Source: Hebobacterum sp964559435 (GTDB lineage: Bacteria > Armatimonadota > Hebobacteria > Hebobacterales > Hebobacteraceae). From it: DNA of 64,000 nt. Under the pieces are notes generated by a model. That model ran no database searches and was not told the DNA's origin. It saw only the letters and a list, made by a program, of their open reading frames with translations. Shown in pieces: positions 1 to 9,756 of the stretch. The stretch is from positions 62,001 through 126,000 of the forward strand of contig CAZLHI010000003.1 in the NCBI GenBank assembly GCA_964559435.1, in the 5' to 3' direction. The position numbers were made by a program, and so were the translations under genes. Within the stretch, counting starts at the first letter, position 1; the number at the start of each line of letters is the position of its first letter.

Positions 1-600
<600 letters not shown>

Positions 601-604
<4 letters not shown>

Positions 605-2034
605 CGGGCCTCCTGGCGGGTGGGATCGAGCAGCGCGACGCGGTCACGCTCCCTCAGTCCCTTGAGGATCACTACCGCTTCGTCGTTGCGTTCGCCCGTC
701 TCAACCGCGCGAGCCACGAATCCGGTGCGCTTTTGCACGTACACGACCTGACGGCCCTCGCGATCGAACACCGCCTCTACCGCGATGGCGAGCACTTCCT
801 CCAAGCGTTCCGACACGAACTGCACGTCAGCGGCCATCCCCGGCCTCACGACCTCCACGTCCGGGTTGTGGATCTTGACGACAACATCGAAGGACCGCTG
901 GCCGGGGACCGCATTGGGATCCTCGAACGGCTGGACCTCCCGGGCGACGGCACCGATGCTGACGACCTCGCCCTCGAACGCTGGTTCGGAGGCGCCCTTT
1001 GGCGTAATGACCGCCTGCTGCCCGACACGGACCTTGTGGATCGACGCCTCGTCCACGCGCAGCTCCACGCGCAGGTTCGAGAGGTCAGCGATGTCGGCGA
1101 CCTTCATCCGCCACCGAAGTCGATCTCCCTCCCTGAGCGTACGGCGGCCCATCTCCCCCCAGGTCTTGCCGAGAACGACGACACCGGCCTTCGGGGCCTT
1201 GACGTCTCCGCCCGCGAGCTGCTCCTCCATCTCCTCAAGCTGGTCCGCGGAGCGATCCGCCCGCTTCGTTGCGCTCTCGACGGCCTCCCCGATGCGGCGT
1301 CCGGCGAGTTCTTCTTCGAACTCTGCGGTGCCGATGTCGGACTGCGCCTGGGTCTTCTCCGACGCGTGCTCCGCGCCGAGGTAGCTGCCGCCCTTCTCCG
1401 ATCTGTCGAGGGCGTGTTCCCTGCTGCGCAGGACCCTCTCGGAGTGGTCGACCTGGCTCTCGGGCACAATCCCCCCGTCGTAGAGGCGGGACTGCTTGCC
1501 GTAGTCCGTCTCCGCCCACTGCAGGTTCCACTGGTCAAACCCCACCTGGGCGTCCGACTGCGCCTTCTCTGTGAACTGCGATCGTGTCAGCATCTCGAGG
1601 CCTCGCAGGTGCCGCTCTACGTCGATCTCCGCCGACTCGTAGTCACGCGTCCGATCTCGCCGCTCCTGCTCCACCTGCGCCGCGCGGTCCTCATACTCCA
1701 GCCGCTGCCGGTCCACTTCGAAGTGGTACTCACTCATGTCCACCTTCGCGATGACGTCCCCCTCCTCCACCTGTGACCCGTCCTCGATCAGCCACGTCAG
1801 GGTCTGGTGCCTACTCGCCCGTGGCGCCCGAACGGACACCACGTCCGCACTTTCGACCGTCCCCTCCCGGGAGATGCCGACGATGAAGGGGCCCTTCTCC
1901 ACGGACGCGATCTCAACCGAGCCAGAGCCCAATCCTCCGCGCAGCAGGGCCATCAGGAGCGCCACCTGCCAGATGGCAACTCCCACGATAGCGACTGCCA
2001 CTATTGGCTTGAGAAGCCGCACGGCCATGCTCAT
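601..2034 (-). CDS. HlyD/MacA-type periplasmic adaptor (membrane fusion) protein
   Basis: Periplasmic adaptor linking an inner membrane ABC transporter to a TolC-type outer membrane channel. The 477 aa product starts with a hydrophobic anchor (about residues 8-30), then a lipoyl/barrel half-motif (SVRAPRASRHQTLTWLIEDGSQVEEGDVIAKVD). A long charged alpha-helical hairpin follows (about 110-265, rich in E, R and Q), then the second barrel half (VKAPKAGVVV) and a beta-barrel/MPD region (VRPGMAADVQF) near the C-terminus. The coiled hairpin is longer than in many RND adaptors, as in MacA/HlyD-like members. It lies between the TolC-type gene (overlap 2031-2034) and the ABC ATPase gene (overlap 601-604), giving an outer-membrane factor, adaptor, ATPase order. 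Substrate unknown. Confidence 0.9.
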
Positions 2035-3578
2035 CCTGCCACCTGGGAATCCGATTCGCCGGCGTCGAGGGACAGAGTCGGCGCCTGGTCTGACGAGATC
2101 ACGGGCAGCAAGTCCAGCCCCAATGCACCACGAAGTCGCACCAGCGACAGGTAGTAGTTGATCTGGCTGCCGACAACTGACCTCTCGCTCTGGCGTAGGT
2201 CATCCTGGGCCTCCAGCAGATCGCGGTTCGTTCCCAGACCTTCCTCGACCATTCGCTGCGCGATCTCAATGCTTCTTTCGGCGAGCTCCACACTTGCCTG
2301 CGCTATGTCGACGTTGGCGCGAGCCGCCTCGGCCGCCCGGGCCTCGGCTCTGACATCGGCCACCACCTGCTGCACGAGCGTCTCGCGCGCCTGCTGGGAC
2401 ACCAGCAGGCCCCACTGGGTCTGGTTTACGGCCTCCGTCAGTGAGCGAGACCCGATTGGTATCGACAGATCGAGCCCGACATTCCAACTTCGCTCTTCGA
2501 GCCCATTTGTCTGCCGCAACCATCCCCCAAAGAGATCGAGGCTCGGCAGCCGCTCGCTGCGGCTGATTCGGAGCGCGGCCTCCGCGTCTTCGATGGCGAT
2601 ATCGGCCAGGAGGAGGTCCGGACGAGACTCGAGCGCCTGCGCGGTGAGTGCGGCTGGGTCCAGCGACTGGGGGTCATAGGGCACAGGCGTGACGAGTTCG
2701 GGCATTCCTCCCACTTCCAGCCCGAGCAGCAGGAGCAGCCGATCCATCGTGTCCCGGAGTCTCTGTCTCTGTAAGATCGCCGCCGCCTGCTCACTTGACA
2801 GTCTAAGCTGAGCTCGCCTTAGCTCAATTTCGGGAATCAGACCCGCGTCGAGCCGGAGACGGGCATCCTCGACGGACTGCTTCCTGCGCTCGACACTGGC
2901 CTCCTGTATGGCGACCAACTGTTCCTGCTCCACGGTGTCAAAGTAGGCGGCCACGATCTGCTCAATGAGGCCCTGCCGGTCGATGAAGAAGAGGAGCAGC
3001 TCGGCCCGGTAGGCGTCGCGTGCCCGCCTCACCTTCTCATAAGCAGCGGAGGCGTCGCCGCGGCCGGCCAGAAGCGGCTGCCGCAGCGTGGCCGCAACCG
3101 TCTCCTCTGTCTCTTCGGAATCCAGCCGGGCTAGCTCGGCAACCACGGAGAAGTCGGCGCCGGTTGTGGCCGCATAGGACAAGGCTGCCCCGGCCTGGTA
3201 CTCGTCTACTGTTTCGTCATTGCCGGTGCGCTCGACCCCCCCGAGGGCGAAGAGGGCCCAACGCTGGCGCGCAACGCGCCAGTTCGATCGGGCCGCCAGA
3301 AGGCTCTGCAAGGTTCCGCGAAAGCCAATATTCTGGCGCAGGGCTAACAGAACAGCGTCGCGGAGAGACAGCTCATCGGGCGCTGGCGGCGGAACGATTA
3401 CACGCAGGTCTTCAGGCGAGACCTGTTCCTGTCCCACCTGCCACTCGGGCCGCAGGTACTCAGACGCCCGCGCCTCGCCTGACGAGTCAACTATCAGGGC
3501 GAAGCAGAGGGCGAGTCCGAGGCAAGCAAGCAAGAACGCGCGCGCGCGGCGAGCAGAACGGCCCATGGCTCTCTCCAT
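2031..3578 (-). CDS. TolC family outer membrane efflux protein
   Basis: Outer membrane channel-tunnel of a tripartite exporter. I chose ATG 3578 over the longer open frame (to 3671) because it is preceded by AGGAGGGA five bases upstream and yields a signal peptide (RRARAFLLACLGLALCFAL, ending about SGEARAS). The 515 aa product shows the two internal repeats of OEP/TolC helices: an LRQNIGFRGTLQSLLAA-type segment followed by a glycine/serine-rich strand, and a C-terminal repeat with NVGLDLSIPIG and GLGTNRDLLEAQDDL motifs, the latter typical of the family ('T..d.l.aq..l'). First gene of the export operon. The stop overlaps the adaptor start by four bases. Confidence 0.92.
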   Translation of the reverse strand: MERAMGRSARRARAFLLACLGLALCFALIVDSSGEARASEYLRPEWQVGQEQVSPEDLRVIVPPPAPDELSLRDAVLLALRQNIGFRGTLQSLLAARSNWRVARQRWALFALGGVERTGNDETVDEYQAGAALSYAATTGADFSVVAELARLDSEETEETVAATLRQPLLAGRGDASAAYEKVRRARDAYRAELLLFFIDRQGLIEQIVAAYFDTVEQEQLVAIQEASVERRKQSVEDARLRLDAGLIPEIELRRAQLRLSSEQAAAILQRQRLRDTMDRLLLLLGLEVGGMPELVTPVPYDPQSLDPAALTAQALESRPDLLLADIAIEDAEAALRISRSERLPSLDLFGGWLRQTNGLEERSWNVGLDLSIPIGSRSLTEAVNQTQWGLLVSQQARETLVQQVVADVRAEARAAEAARANVDIAQASVELAERSIEIAQRMVEEGLGTNRDLLEAQDDLRQSERSVVGSQINYYLSLVRLRGALGLDLLPVISSDQAPTLSLDAGESDSQVAG

Positions 3579-3834
3579 GAATCCCTCCTGAGTGGGCGGC
3601 CCGCCGAGAACTGGCGTTCTGCGGCCGGCCCCACCTATTAGACGCAATTTCGAAGCGATTGGTTTCGCCATTCATGCCCTTGATCGGTATTCACTTCGGG
3701 CCCCATTGATTGCGGCCGTGACCAATGATGCTGCCTGGGTGGCACAGACACGCCATTCTCTCAAGCCGGCCAGTGGTGTGGGAAAGAAAGAGGTGAAGTT
3801 TGCCCAGGGCGGCGGGCGCAGTGGGCCCGAGTTA

Positions 3835-5001
3835 TCACGGACGGATGCCGGGCTCGACGGCAGCCGTCAGAGTTCCGAGCAATTCGCGCCATAGCACGGT
3901 GAGAAGTCCCGAACTGTGCCAGTCGAAGTGCAGTCGACTCAACAGACGCGGCACGCCGGTCCGCTTCGCCAGCCAGAAGAACATGTCGATGTCCCTGTCG
4001 CTGAGCGTGCCGTGTATCCGGCGCAGGACCCGGCCGGTTCGCTGCTCCGCGCCAATCTTGCTCAGCCACGCCTTCTCGTAGTCCCCGAGACGCTCGGAGC
4101 CGACGTTGCCGGCTCGGAGGGCTCGGTCTGCCACCCCAAGGGCTGCCTCCGCGCCCAAGAGGCCGTAGTAGATGCCGCCGCTCGTGGTTGCTTTCACCTG
4201 GCCTGCTGCGTCGCCGACTACGAGCACCCGATCCGCAAAGGACGGTGTGCGCGGTCCCCCAGGGACGGCGCGGCATCTCATACTGGCGCCGTTGCGACGT
4301 ATCGCTCCCCGCCGCTCCAGCGCCGCCGCAAAGTCGTTGAGCAGCGGCTGCGGCCGGGCGTGAGAGACGAGCCCAACACGGCATCCGTTCCCATTCGCGG
4401 GCACGGCCCAGGCAAACCCTCCGGGGGCTACACTCCTTCCCAAATGAACCTCGACCTCGTTCAGATGGCCTGTCTCTGCGAACAGCTGAGCACCAAAGAT
4501 CGGTGGGCCGGACCGCTCGGCAAGGCCCAGCCGCTCGGTGATACTATCATCGGCACCAGTGGCGACTATGAGTAAGGCCGAGTGAAATGTCAGCGGTTCC
4601 CCAAGACAGGATCCGGAGACGACGACCCGGTCGTCAGTGATCGTGACCTCTTCGGCACGCGCCCCCAACAGGAAGCTTGCGCCCGCCGAAAGAGCCTGTT
4701 CGCCCAGTATCTGATCGAACCGCGACCGATCCACCACGACGGCACGCGCATGCTCCGACGATACGTGGAACGAATACCCGCTGGGCGAGACAAAGCGCGC
4801 ACCCGACAGGTATGCTTCGACGGAGGTTGGGTCCAGATCGAAGCGGTCGCAAGCCTCCAGGCTTATTATGCCGGTGCAGTGCACCGGCTCACCGATCTCT
4901 GTGTGCTCTTCCAGCACGAGTACGTCGTAGCCGAGTCGTGCCAACTGCCTCGCCGCATAGCATCCCGTGGGTCCAGCCCCCACGACCAGAACGTCATACA
5001 T
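3835..5001 (-). CDS. Geranylgeranyl reductase family FAD-dependent oxidoreductase
   Basis: Flavoprotein of the geranylgeranyl reductase / FixC-like group, which reduces isoprenoid double bonds or oxidises related hydrophobic substrates. Start at ATG 5001 follows AGGAGG with about ten bases spacing and places the Rossmann motif VVGAGPTGCYAARQLARLG at residues 5-23; the longer open frame to 5175 has no family-like sequence. Further motifs: ATGADDSITERLG (conserved DG/ATG region) and the second FAD motif RVLVVGDAAGQVKATTSGGIYYG. Length 388 aa fits the family. It stands alone, divergent from the phosphate transport genes and separated by 256 bases from the TolC-type gene. Substrate, for example menaquinone or a lipid isoprenoid, is not determinable here. 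Confidence 0.88.
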   Translation of the reverse strand: MYDVLVVGAGPTGCYAARQLARLGYDVLVLEEHTEIGEPVHCTGIISLEACDRFDLDPTSVEAYLSGARFVSPSGYSFHVSSEHARAVVVDRSRFDQILGEQALSAGASFLLGARAEEVTITDDRVVVSGSCLGEPLTFHSALLIVATGADDSITERLGLAERSGPPIFGAQLFAETGHLNEVEVHLGRSVAPGGFAWAVPANGNGCRVGLVSHARPQPLLNDFAAALERRGAIRRNGASMRCRAVPGGPRTPSFADRVLVVGDAAGQVKATTSGGIYYGLLGAEAALGVADRALRAGNVGSERLGDYEKAWLSKIGAEQRTGRVLRRIHGTLSDRDIDMFFWLAKRTGVPRLLSRLHFDWHSSGLLTVLWRELLGTLTAAVEPGIRP

Positions 5002-5094
5002 GTCCAAAAGCCCTCCTGAGGCGCGACGAGCGGAAAAGGGAAACCGATCGCCCGGAAACTGATAGATAAGGGCTAACAATGGGTGTGAGTGCAG

Positions 5095-5124
5095 TTTACC
5101 CAGTTCCAGTGCACCTGCTATCCT
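5095..5124 (+). promoter_or_regulatory. Candidate sigma70-type promoter for the DUF47-PiT operon
   Basis: TTTACC at 5095-5100 and TATCCT at 5119-5124 are separated by 18 bases, and an extended -10 TGC precedes the -10 hexamer (5116-5118). It would give a transcript start near 5131 and a leader of about 160 nt before the DUF47 gene. Only a pattern match; no experimental support. Confidence 0.35.
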
Positions 5125-5198
5125 TCTGCGGGTTGCTAGGTGGTTCCTCCCTTCGGAAAGACTGCGCCGGGGCACGCCGCCGGAAAGGCCGCTCGCCA

Positions 5199-5253
5199 GG
5201 GCCGCCGGGGGAACCCCGGAGAGAGGTGAAGCCCCTGAGAAGGAGAATGCTCA
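5199..5253 (+). promoter_or_regulatory. Structured GC-rich leader upstream of the DUF47-PiT operon
   Basis: The leader contains a perfect 6-bp hairpin CCGGGG-GAA-CCCCGG followed by AGAGAGGTGAAGCCCC and a second small hairpin CTGAG-aaggagaatg-CTCAG. The spacing and purine-rich linkers look like a folded 5' leader, but I could not match it to a known riboswitch (compared by eye with ydaO, TPP, glycine, fluoride and cobalamin cores). Confidence 0.3.
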
Positions 5254-5293
5254 GACACAGTCAAACGACGGCTGGGGCACAGACCCACGCGAG

Positions 5294-5920
5294 ATGAAGT
5301 TCAAGTTCCTCCCCAAGGAAGAGCGGTTCTTCGAGCTGTTCGGAAGCCAAGCTCAGAATGTGGTCAGAGGCGCGCAGCTCCTGGTCGATCTGGTTGCCGA
5401 TCACACGCAGGCGGCGGAACTGCGGGAACAGATAGAAGAGGTGGAGCACGAGGGCGACATAACCACCCACGAGATCGCAGACCGCTTGAACCGGACGTTC
5501 ATCACGCCTTTCGACCACGAGGACATCCACGCGCTGGCTGGCCGACTGGATGACATTCTCGACAATATCGAAGCCACCGCCGATCGGATGTTCCTCTACG
5601 AGGCCGGCGAGGCCAGCCCAGAGATGGTTAGCCTCGCCACGGTGCTGGCCGATACTGCGAAGGCGGTTTCGAAGGCGGTAGCGGGGCTGAGCGACGTCGG
5701 CAAGAACGCCCGTCGTATCATGGACCACTGCATAGAGATTCACCGGCTGGAGAACATAGGAGACGAGCAGAGCCGGCGGGCACTGGCGAAGCTGTTCAAG
5801 GAGTCGGATGCGCTTCAGGCGCTGAAGTGGAAGGAGATCTACGACCACGTCGAGGACGCTATCGACAAGTGTGAGGACGTAGCCTCAATCCTCGAAGGCA
5901 TCGTGGTCAAGCACACTTGA
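5294..5920 (+). CDS. DUF47 family (PhoU-like) phosphate transport accessory protein
   Basis: All-helical PhoU-like protein of the DUF47/TIGR00153 family, normally encoded next to a PiT phosphate permease and thought to modulate it. The 208 aa product begins KFKFLPKEERFFELF, the typical family opening, and contains the paired helical repeats with the acidic metal-binding-type run EHEGDITTHEI (residues about 52-62) and a C-terminal DAIDKCEDVASILEGIVVKHT. The PiT gene starts within about ten bases of the stop, so the pair is an operon. The ribosome binding site is weak (GCGAG); the start rests on alignment with the family opening. Confidence 0.92.
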   Translation: MKFKFLPKEERFFELFGSQAQNVVRGAQLLVDLVADHTQAAELREQIEEVEHEGDITTHEIADRLNRTFITPFDHEDIHALAGRLDDILDNIEATADRMFLYEAGEASPEMVSLATVLADTAKAVSKAVAGLSDVGKNARRIMDHCIEIHRLENIGDEQSRRALAKLFKESDALQALKWKEIYDHVEDAIDKCEDVASILEGIVVKHT

Positions 5921-5930
5921 CGTGCCTGCA

Positions 5931-6929
5931 ATGAATATCACATTCCTGTACGTGGCATTCATCTGCGCCGTAGGCTTTTTCTTCGACTTCATCAATGGGT
6001 TCCACGATGCCGCTAATTCCATCGCGACCGTCGTCTCCACCCGCGTCCTGCGACCGATCTATGCTGTAGGCTGGGCCGCGTTTTTCAACTTCGCAGCCTT
6101 CTTCATCTTCGGTGTGCGCGTCGCGGAGACGGTCGGAGCAAAGCTCGTCGACCAGCGAGTGATCACCAACGAGCTGATCCTCGCAGCCCTGGTCGGAGCC
6201 ATCGTATGGGATCTCCTGACATGGCATCTAGGTCTCCCAACCAGCTCCTCCCACGCTCTCATCGGGGGCCTAGCGGGGGCGGCACTGATTCAGTCGGGAA
6301 GAGACGCTCTTCTCTTGGCTGGGCTGGCAAAGGTGGCCGCCTTCATAGTGTTGTCGCCTCTGATCGGGCTGGTGCTGGGCTACGCGGCGCGCACCATAGT
6401 CAGTCGTCTCTTCTGGCATAGCTCGCCCAAGTCGACCGCGCGGCATTTCCGGCGCCTACAGCTCTTGTCGGCTGCGCTCTACAGCCTGGGGCATGGCGCG
6501 AATGATGCCCAGAAGACCATGGGTGTTGTGGCCGTCCTCCTCTTCGCCAATGGGTACCTGGGCGACACCTTCATGGTCCCCGGTTGGGTGATGGTCACGG
6601 CCTACGCCGCCATATCCCTGGGGACAATGGCGGGAGGCTGGCGGATCATCAAGACCATGGGAATGCGCATCACGAAGCTGCAGCCGGTGGACGGTTTCTG
6701 CGCTGAGGCCTCGGCCGCTGTTTCCCTGTTTGGGACGGCGACCGCGGGCATCCCGGTCAGCACCACCCACACCATCACGGGCGCCATCGTCGGAGTTGGC
6801 TCGACTCGACGCTTGTCGGCCGTGCGGTGGGGTGTCACGGTCGGCGTCGTCTGGGCGTGGGTTCTCACGATCCCTGGCGCGGCGCTAGTGTCCGCTCTCA
6901 CGCGGGCGGCCCTGCTCCTGGTCCGCTAG
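5931..6929 (+). CDS. pit: PiT family inorganic phosphate transporter
   Basis: Low-affinity phosphate (metal-phosphate) symporter in the inner membrane. The 332 aa product shows both PiT signature repeats: GFHDAANSIATVVSTRVL near the N-terminus (about residues 25-42) and GHGANDAQKTMGVVAVLL in the middle (about 188-205), with ten or so hydrophobic segments. A second short conserved piece, PVSTTHTITGAIVGVG, lies near the C-terminus. An in-frame GTG three codons upstream (5922) is an alternative start. It is coupled to the preceding DUF47 gene, as is usual for this pair. Confidence 0.95.
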   Translation: MNITFLYVAFICAVGFFFDFINGFHDAANSIATVVSTRVLRPIYAVGWAAFFNFAAFFIFGVRVAETVGAKLVDQRVITNELILAALVGAIVWDLLTWHLGLPTSSSHALIGGLAGAALIQSGRDALLLAGLAKVAAFIVLSPLIGLVLGYAARTIVSRLFWHSSPKSTARHFRRLQLLSAALYSLGHGANDAQKTMGVVAVLLFANGYLGDTFMVPGWVMVTAYAAISLGTMAGGWRIIKTMGMRITKLQPVDGFCAEASAAVSLFGTATAGIPVSTTHTITGAIVGVGSTRRLSAVRWGVTVGVVWAWVLTIPGAALVSALTRAALLLVR

Positions 6930-7004
6930 TAGAGGCCGTGCCAGCCCGGCGGCCCGCCGTGTGCCGTCGGCCCGCCGGACTGTGCGTCAGGGGTATCCGG
7001 CCCG

Positions 7005-7394
7005 TCAGAGCCTCACCTTCGCCGCTCGGATGATGTCTGAAACCCCGATGACTATGGTGGCCGGTTCGCCCGCCCGGGCGGCGCTCCCGTACACGAACTC
7101 GATGTTGACCTTCGCAGCGGCGAGCTTCCTAGCCGCCGTCCCGAGGGCCCCAGGCTCATTCGGGAGCTTGACAATGAGGACCGGCTGCTGCACCACGTTC
7201 ATGCCGGCCTTCTTCAGCGCCGCGCGCGTCTTCGCATTGGCCGAAGTGACGAGCCGAACGACGCCGACTTCGGAGGAGTCGAGCACGGAGATGGCTTCGA
7301 TGTTGACTTTGGCCCGCGCCAGCACGGCTCCCAACCTGGCGAGCTGCCCCGGCTTGTTCTCCATCATCACCGACAACTGCGTGCCACGTGCCAT
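7005..7394 (-). CDS. Tandem ACT domain protein
   Basis: Small cytoplasmic protein made of two ACT domains, a ligand-binding fold that senses amino acids. First domain: QLSVMMENKPGQLARLGAVLARAKVNIEAISV (about residues 6-37), then VGVVRLVTSANAKTRAALKKAG. Second domain: PVLIVKLPNEPGALGTAARKLAAAKVNIEFVYGSA (about 71-105). Length 129 aa matches stand-alone ACT proteins. The start at 7394 has a GGGAGGCAAGGAA ribosome binding region upstream. It is convergent with the PiT gene and divergent from the response regulator gene, so it is probably a single-gene transcript. Ligand unknown. Confidence 0.9.
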   Translation of the reverse strand: MARGTQLSVMMENKPGQLARLGAVLARAKVNIEAISVLDSSEVGVVRLVTSANAKTRAALKKAGMNVVQQPVLIVKLPNEPGALGTAARKLAAAKVNIEFVYGSAARAGEPATIVIGVSDIIRAAKVRL

Positions 7395-7596
7395 TTCCTT
7401 GCCTCCCTTGCGCTGAGGTTGCCCTTGTCGTTCTCGGCCCAGCAGGCAACTCCTGCCCCGGATTGCTGCCTATGGGGCGCGTCACACCCGCTGGCGGCGG
7501 AACCTGGCATCGGTTTAGGCGCAACTTGTGGAACAAACAACTGGCCGGCAGGTTCACACTCGACCCGCGCCACATGATCGGAGCCGGAGAGCCGCT

Positions 7597-8214
7597 ATGG
7601 GCGAGAAGGAATCGTGTGCGCTGCTGGGACAGTTGCTCGTGCTAGGCGAGATCATAACGCCCGAAGAGCTGCGAGACGCCGTGCGGCGCCAGCAATCAAG
7701 CGGAGAGCGCCTCGGCGAGATTCTCATGAGCATGGGCGCTGTGGCGCCTCGACAGCTCGAGCGCGCGCTTCGCGTCCAGGCTCGATTGCGGGGTAAGCCG
7801 GAGCCGGGACGGCCGTTCATCCTCGTCGTCGACGACGATACAGAGGTCGGCGCCGTCGTGGCCGACGTACTCTCAGGCGGGGGGTATCGCGTCGGGGTAG
7901 CTCAGGACGAGGCAGAGGCCATGGCGTCAATGACGGCCCAGGACCCTTCCACGCCTGCCCTGCTGGTACTCGACCTCCGGCTGCCGGAATACGGCGGGGT
8001 CGAGCTGCTCGCCAGACTCCGTGAGGCCGACGACACGCGCGACCTGCCTGTGGTGATTCTTACGGGTGTGCCCGAGCTGGAGGCAACCATCCACGAACGA
8101 GGCCTGACCATCAGCGCATTCCTCTCGAAGCCGGTATCGGCTCGCGAGCTGCTGGAAGTCGTCGAGCGCATCATCTGCGGGGAATCGCAAGTGTGCACCG
8201 CGGCAACGCCCTGA
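7597..8214 (+). CDS. Response regulator with N-terminal MshEN-like helical domain
   Basis: Two-part signalling protein of 205 aa. Residues 1-65 carry the repeated pattern 'LGQLLVLGEIITPEELRDAVRRQQ' and 'RLGEILMSMGAVAPRQLERALRVQ', resembling the MshEN/GspE N-terminal domain that binds c-di-GMP in some ATPases. Residues about 72-190 are a CheY-like receiver: acidic pocket VVDDD, phosphoacceptor Asp in LLVLDLRLPEYGG, T in VVILTG and K in AFLSKP. Start at ATG 7597 is preceded by GGAGAG; the open frame extends upstream without family-like sequence. No output DNA-binding domain is present. Two other proteins in this window (39219-39800 and 40002-40598) carry the same helical module. Confidence 0.85.
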   Translation: MGEKESCALLGQLLVLGEIITPEELRDAVRRQQSSGERLGEILMSMGAVAPRQLERALRVQARLRGKPEPGRPFILVVDDDTEVGAVVADVLSGGGYRVGVAQDEAEAMASMTAQDPSTPALLVLDLRLPEYGGVELLARLREADDTRDLPVVILTGVPELEATIHERGLTISAFLSKPVSARELLEVVERIICGESQVCTAATP

Positions 8215-8486
8215 GCCGCGACTTGCCTGCGCGCAGCCGCGCGCAGAACCACACACGCGCGCAGCGTCCGAAGAAGGGCACGCGGCATGAGGCAGCGAAA
8301 CCGGCACACCGTCGATTCTGACGACCCGTGCCCAGGGCGAACTTCGCGTCGGCCCTGACGCCGGTGAGGTGAGGGCGCTGCGAACGACGTCGTGCCAGCT
8401 GACGTAGGTGCCGACGTCGCACGGACAGCCAGCCAGGGAGCTGCCGTCTGGGACCTCGCCGGGCCGGCTCTTGGGGAGAGTGGCAA

Positions 8487-8888
8487 GTGAGTCGGGAGCT
8501 GAAGTCTGACCGGGCAGCGAACTGCCGCGTCCTCGTGGTGGAAGACGAACCCCCTGTGATGCGTTTCCTGGACGCGCTGCTGTCCGACCAGGGATACGAT
8601 GTGATGCACGCGCGAAACGGCGTCGAGGCCATGGTCGCCTTGACTACCCCACAGTCAGAGCTTCCTCAAGCGATACTGCTCGACATCGGGCTGCCTCTCG
8701 AAGGAGGTGTGTCGGTCCTGACCTTCCTCCGCAATGTCATGCGGAGCGCAATACCGGTCATCGTCATCACGGGGCGGCAAGACCCTGAGGAGGAAGCCGC
8801 GATTCGCGAGCTCGGGGTAACTGCCTTCCTACGCAAGCCGCCAAACGCCGAGCAGATACTTTCCGCACTGTCAGGCGCGCTCGACTGA
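8487..8888 (+). CDS. Single-domain response regulator (CheY-like receiver)
   Basis: Stand-alone receiver domain of 133 aa. Acidic pair EDE at the start of the fold (VLVVEDEPPVMRFLDALL), phosphoacceptor Asp in AILLDIGLPLEGGVSVL, Thr in IVITGRQD and Lys in FLRKPPNAEQIL. Start GTG 8487 is preceded by GGGGAGA. It follows the MshEN-like/receiver protein on the same strand, 272 bases downstream; the gap shows repeated GCGCGCAG tracts (about 8236-8270) and no gene. No cognate kinase gene is nearby, so the input is unknown. Confidence 0.9.
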   Translation: MSRELKSDRAANCRVLVVEDEPPVMRFLDALLSDQGYDVMHARNGVEAMVALTTPQSELPQAILLDIGLPLEGGVSVLTFLRNVMRSAIPVIVITGRQDPEEEAAIRELGVTAFLRKPPNAEQILSALSGALD

Positions 8889-8981
8889 GCCTTCATGGGC
8901 CGGGCTGTCCCCGGGACAGAGGGAATCCGAGCGGGCCAGCCGAACGCAGAGCTAAGTTCATTCGACCAGTGGAGGAGGAGA

Positions 8982-9752
8982 GTGAGACTTAGCTGTGCAG
9001 GCTATACGTTCAACACGTACTTCCGAGAGAAGGGGCTCACGCTGGAACGCTATGCAGACTTCTGCGCGGACATCGGCCTCGATGGCGTCGAGCTGACTCA
9101 GTACTACTTCCCCAACACGAGCACTGCCTATCTGAACGACCTCAAGCGGCATCTCTTTCGCCGCGGTCTAGAGCTGGCCGGCACCGCCATCGGCGGGGCC
9201 TTCTGTCTCCCGAGCGAGGAGGAACGAGAGAAGCACGTCGCCTTCGTGAAGGAATGGCTCGACATCTCAGAGCGCCTCGGCTCCGCATGCCTCCGCGTTT
9301 TCGCGGGAGAAGCGCCGGAGGGGCACACGGAAGACGAGGCCTTCAAGTGGGCGGTCGCCGGAGTCAAGGAGTGCGCAGAGCACGCGGAGGCAGTCGGGGT
9401 GGTGATCGGTCTTGAGAATCACGGCGGCCTGACGGCGACGGCGGAGGGGCTGATCCGGATACTGAAGGCGGTCGATTCCGACTGGGTCCGCGCATTGCTC
9501 GACTTCGGGAATTACGCCAAGGATCCATATAGGGAATTCGAGCAGACTGCGCCGTACACGGTGATGACGCATGCAAAGCCGACGGCCCTCTTCGGCGAGG
9601 CCCACGACTGGGTCGATTACGGCCGCGTGGCGGAGATCATGCGCAAGGCCGACTACAGGGGCTTCCTGTCGATCGAATACGAGGAGCCAGGCAAGGATGC
9701 GATGATAGAGGTGCCGCGCTTCGCGGCCTATCTGAGAGGAGTCACGAGGTAA
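8982..9752 (+). CDS. Sugar phosphate isomerase/epimerase family protein (xylose isomerase-like TIM barrel)
   Basis: Predicted (beta/alpha)8 metal-dependent sugar isomerase or epimerase. I chose GTG 8982 because GGAGGAGGAGA sits directly before it; the ATG at 8895 has no comparable site. The 256 aa product has RLSCAGYTFN at its start, DGVELTQYYFP (second strand), GLENHGGLTATAEGLIRILKAV (metal-binding Glu and His region), ALLDFGNYAKDP and HAKP, then FLSIEYEEPG near the end. All are typical of the AP_endonuc_2/IolE-IolI-like family. Four bases separate it from the following Gfo/Idh/MocA gene, so the pair is an operon. Substrate is not predictable from the sequence. Confidence 0.88.
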   Translation: MRLSCAGYTFNTYFREKGLTLERYADFCADIGLDGVELTQYYFPNTSTAYLNDLKRHLFRRGLELAGTAIGGAFCLPSEEEREKHVAFVKEWLDISERLGSACLRVFAGEAPEGHTEDEAFKWAVAGVKECAEHAEAVGVVIGLENHGGLTATAEGLIRILKAVDSDWVRALLDFGNYAKDPYREFEQTAPYTVMTHAKPTALFGEAHDWVDYGRVAEIMRKADYRGFLSIEYEEPGKDAMIEVPRFAAYLRGVTR

Positions 9753-9756
9753 CGGG

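Noticed and set aside
733..1776. 347 aa plus-strand open frame
   Set aside because: Antisense to the HlyD-type gene; the Leu/Arg/His-rich composition and the clean family match of the minus frame show it is a shadow.
8236..8270. GCGCGCAG short repeats
   Set aside because: Only three imperfect copies in GC-rich DNA; no array-like spacing.
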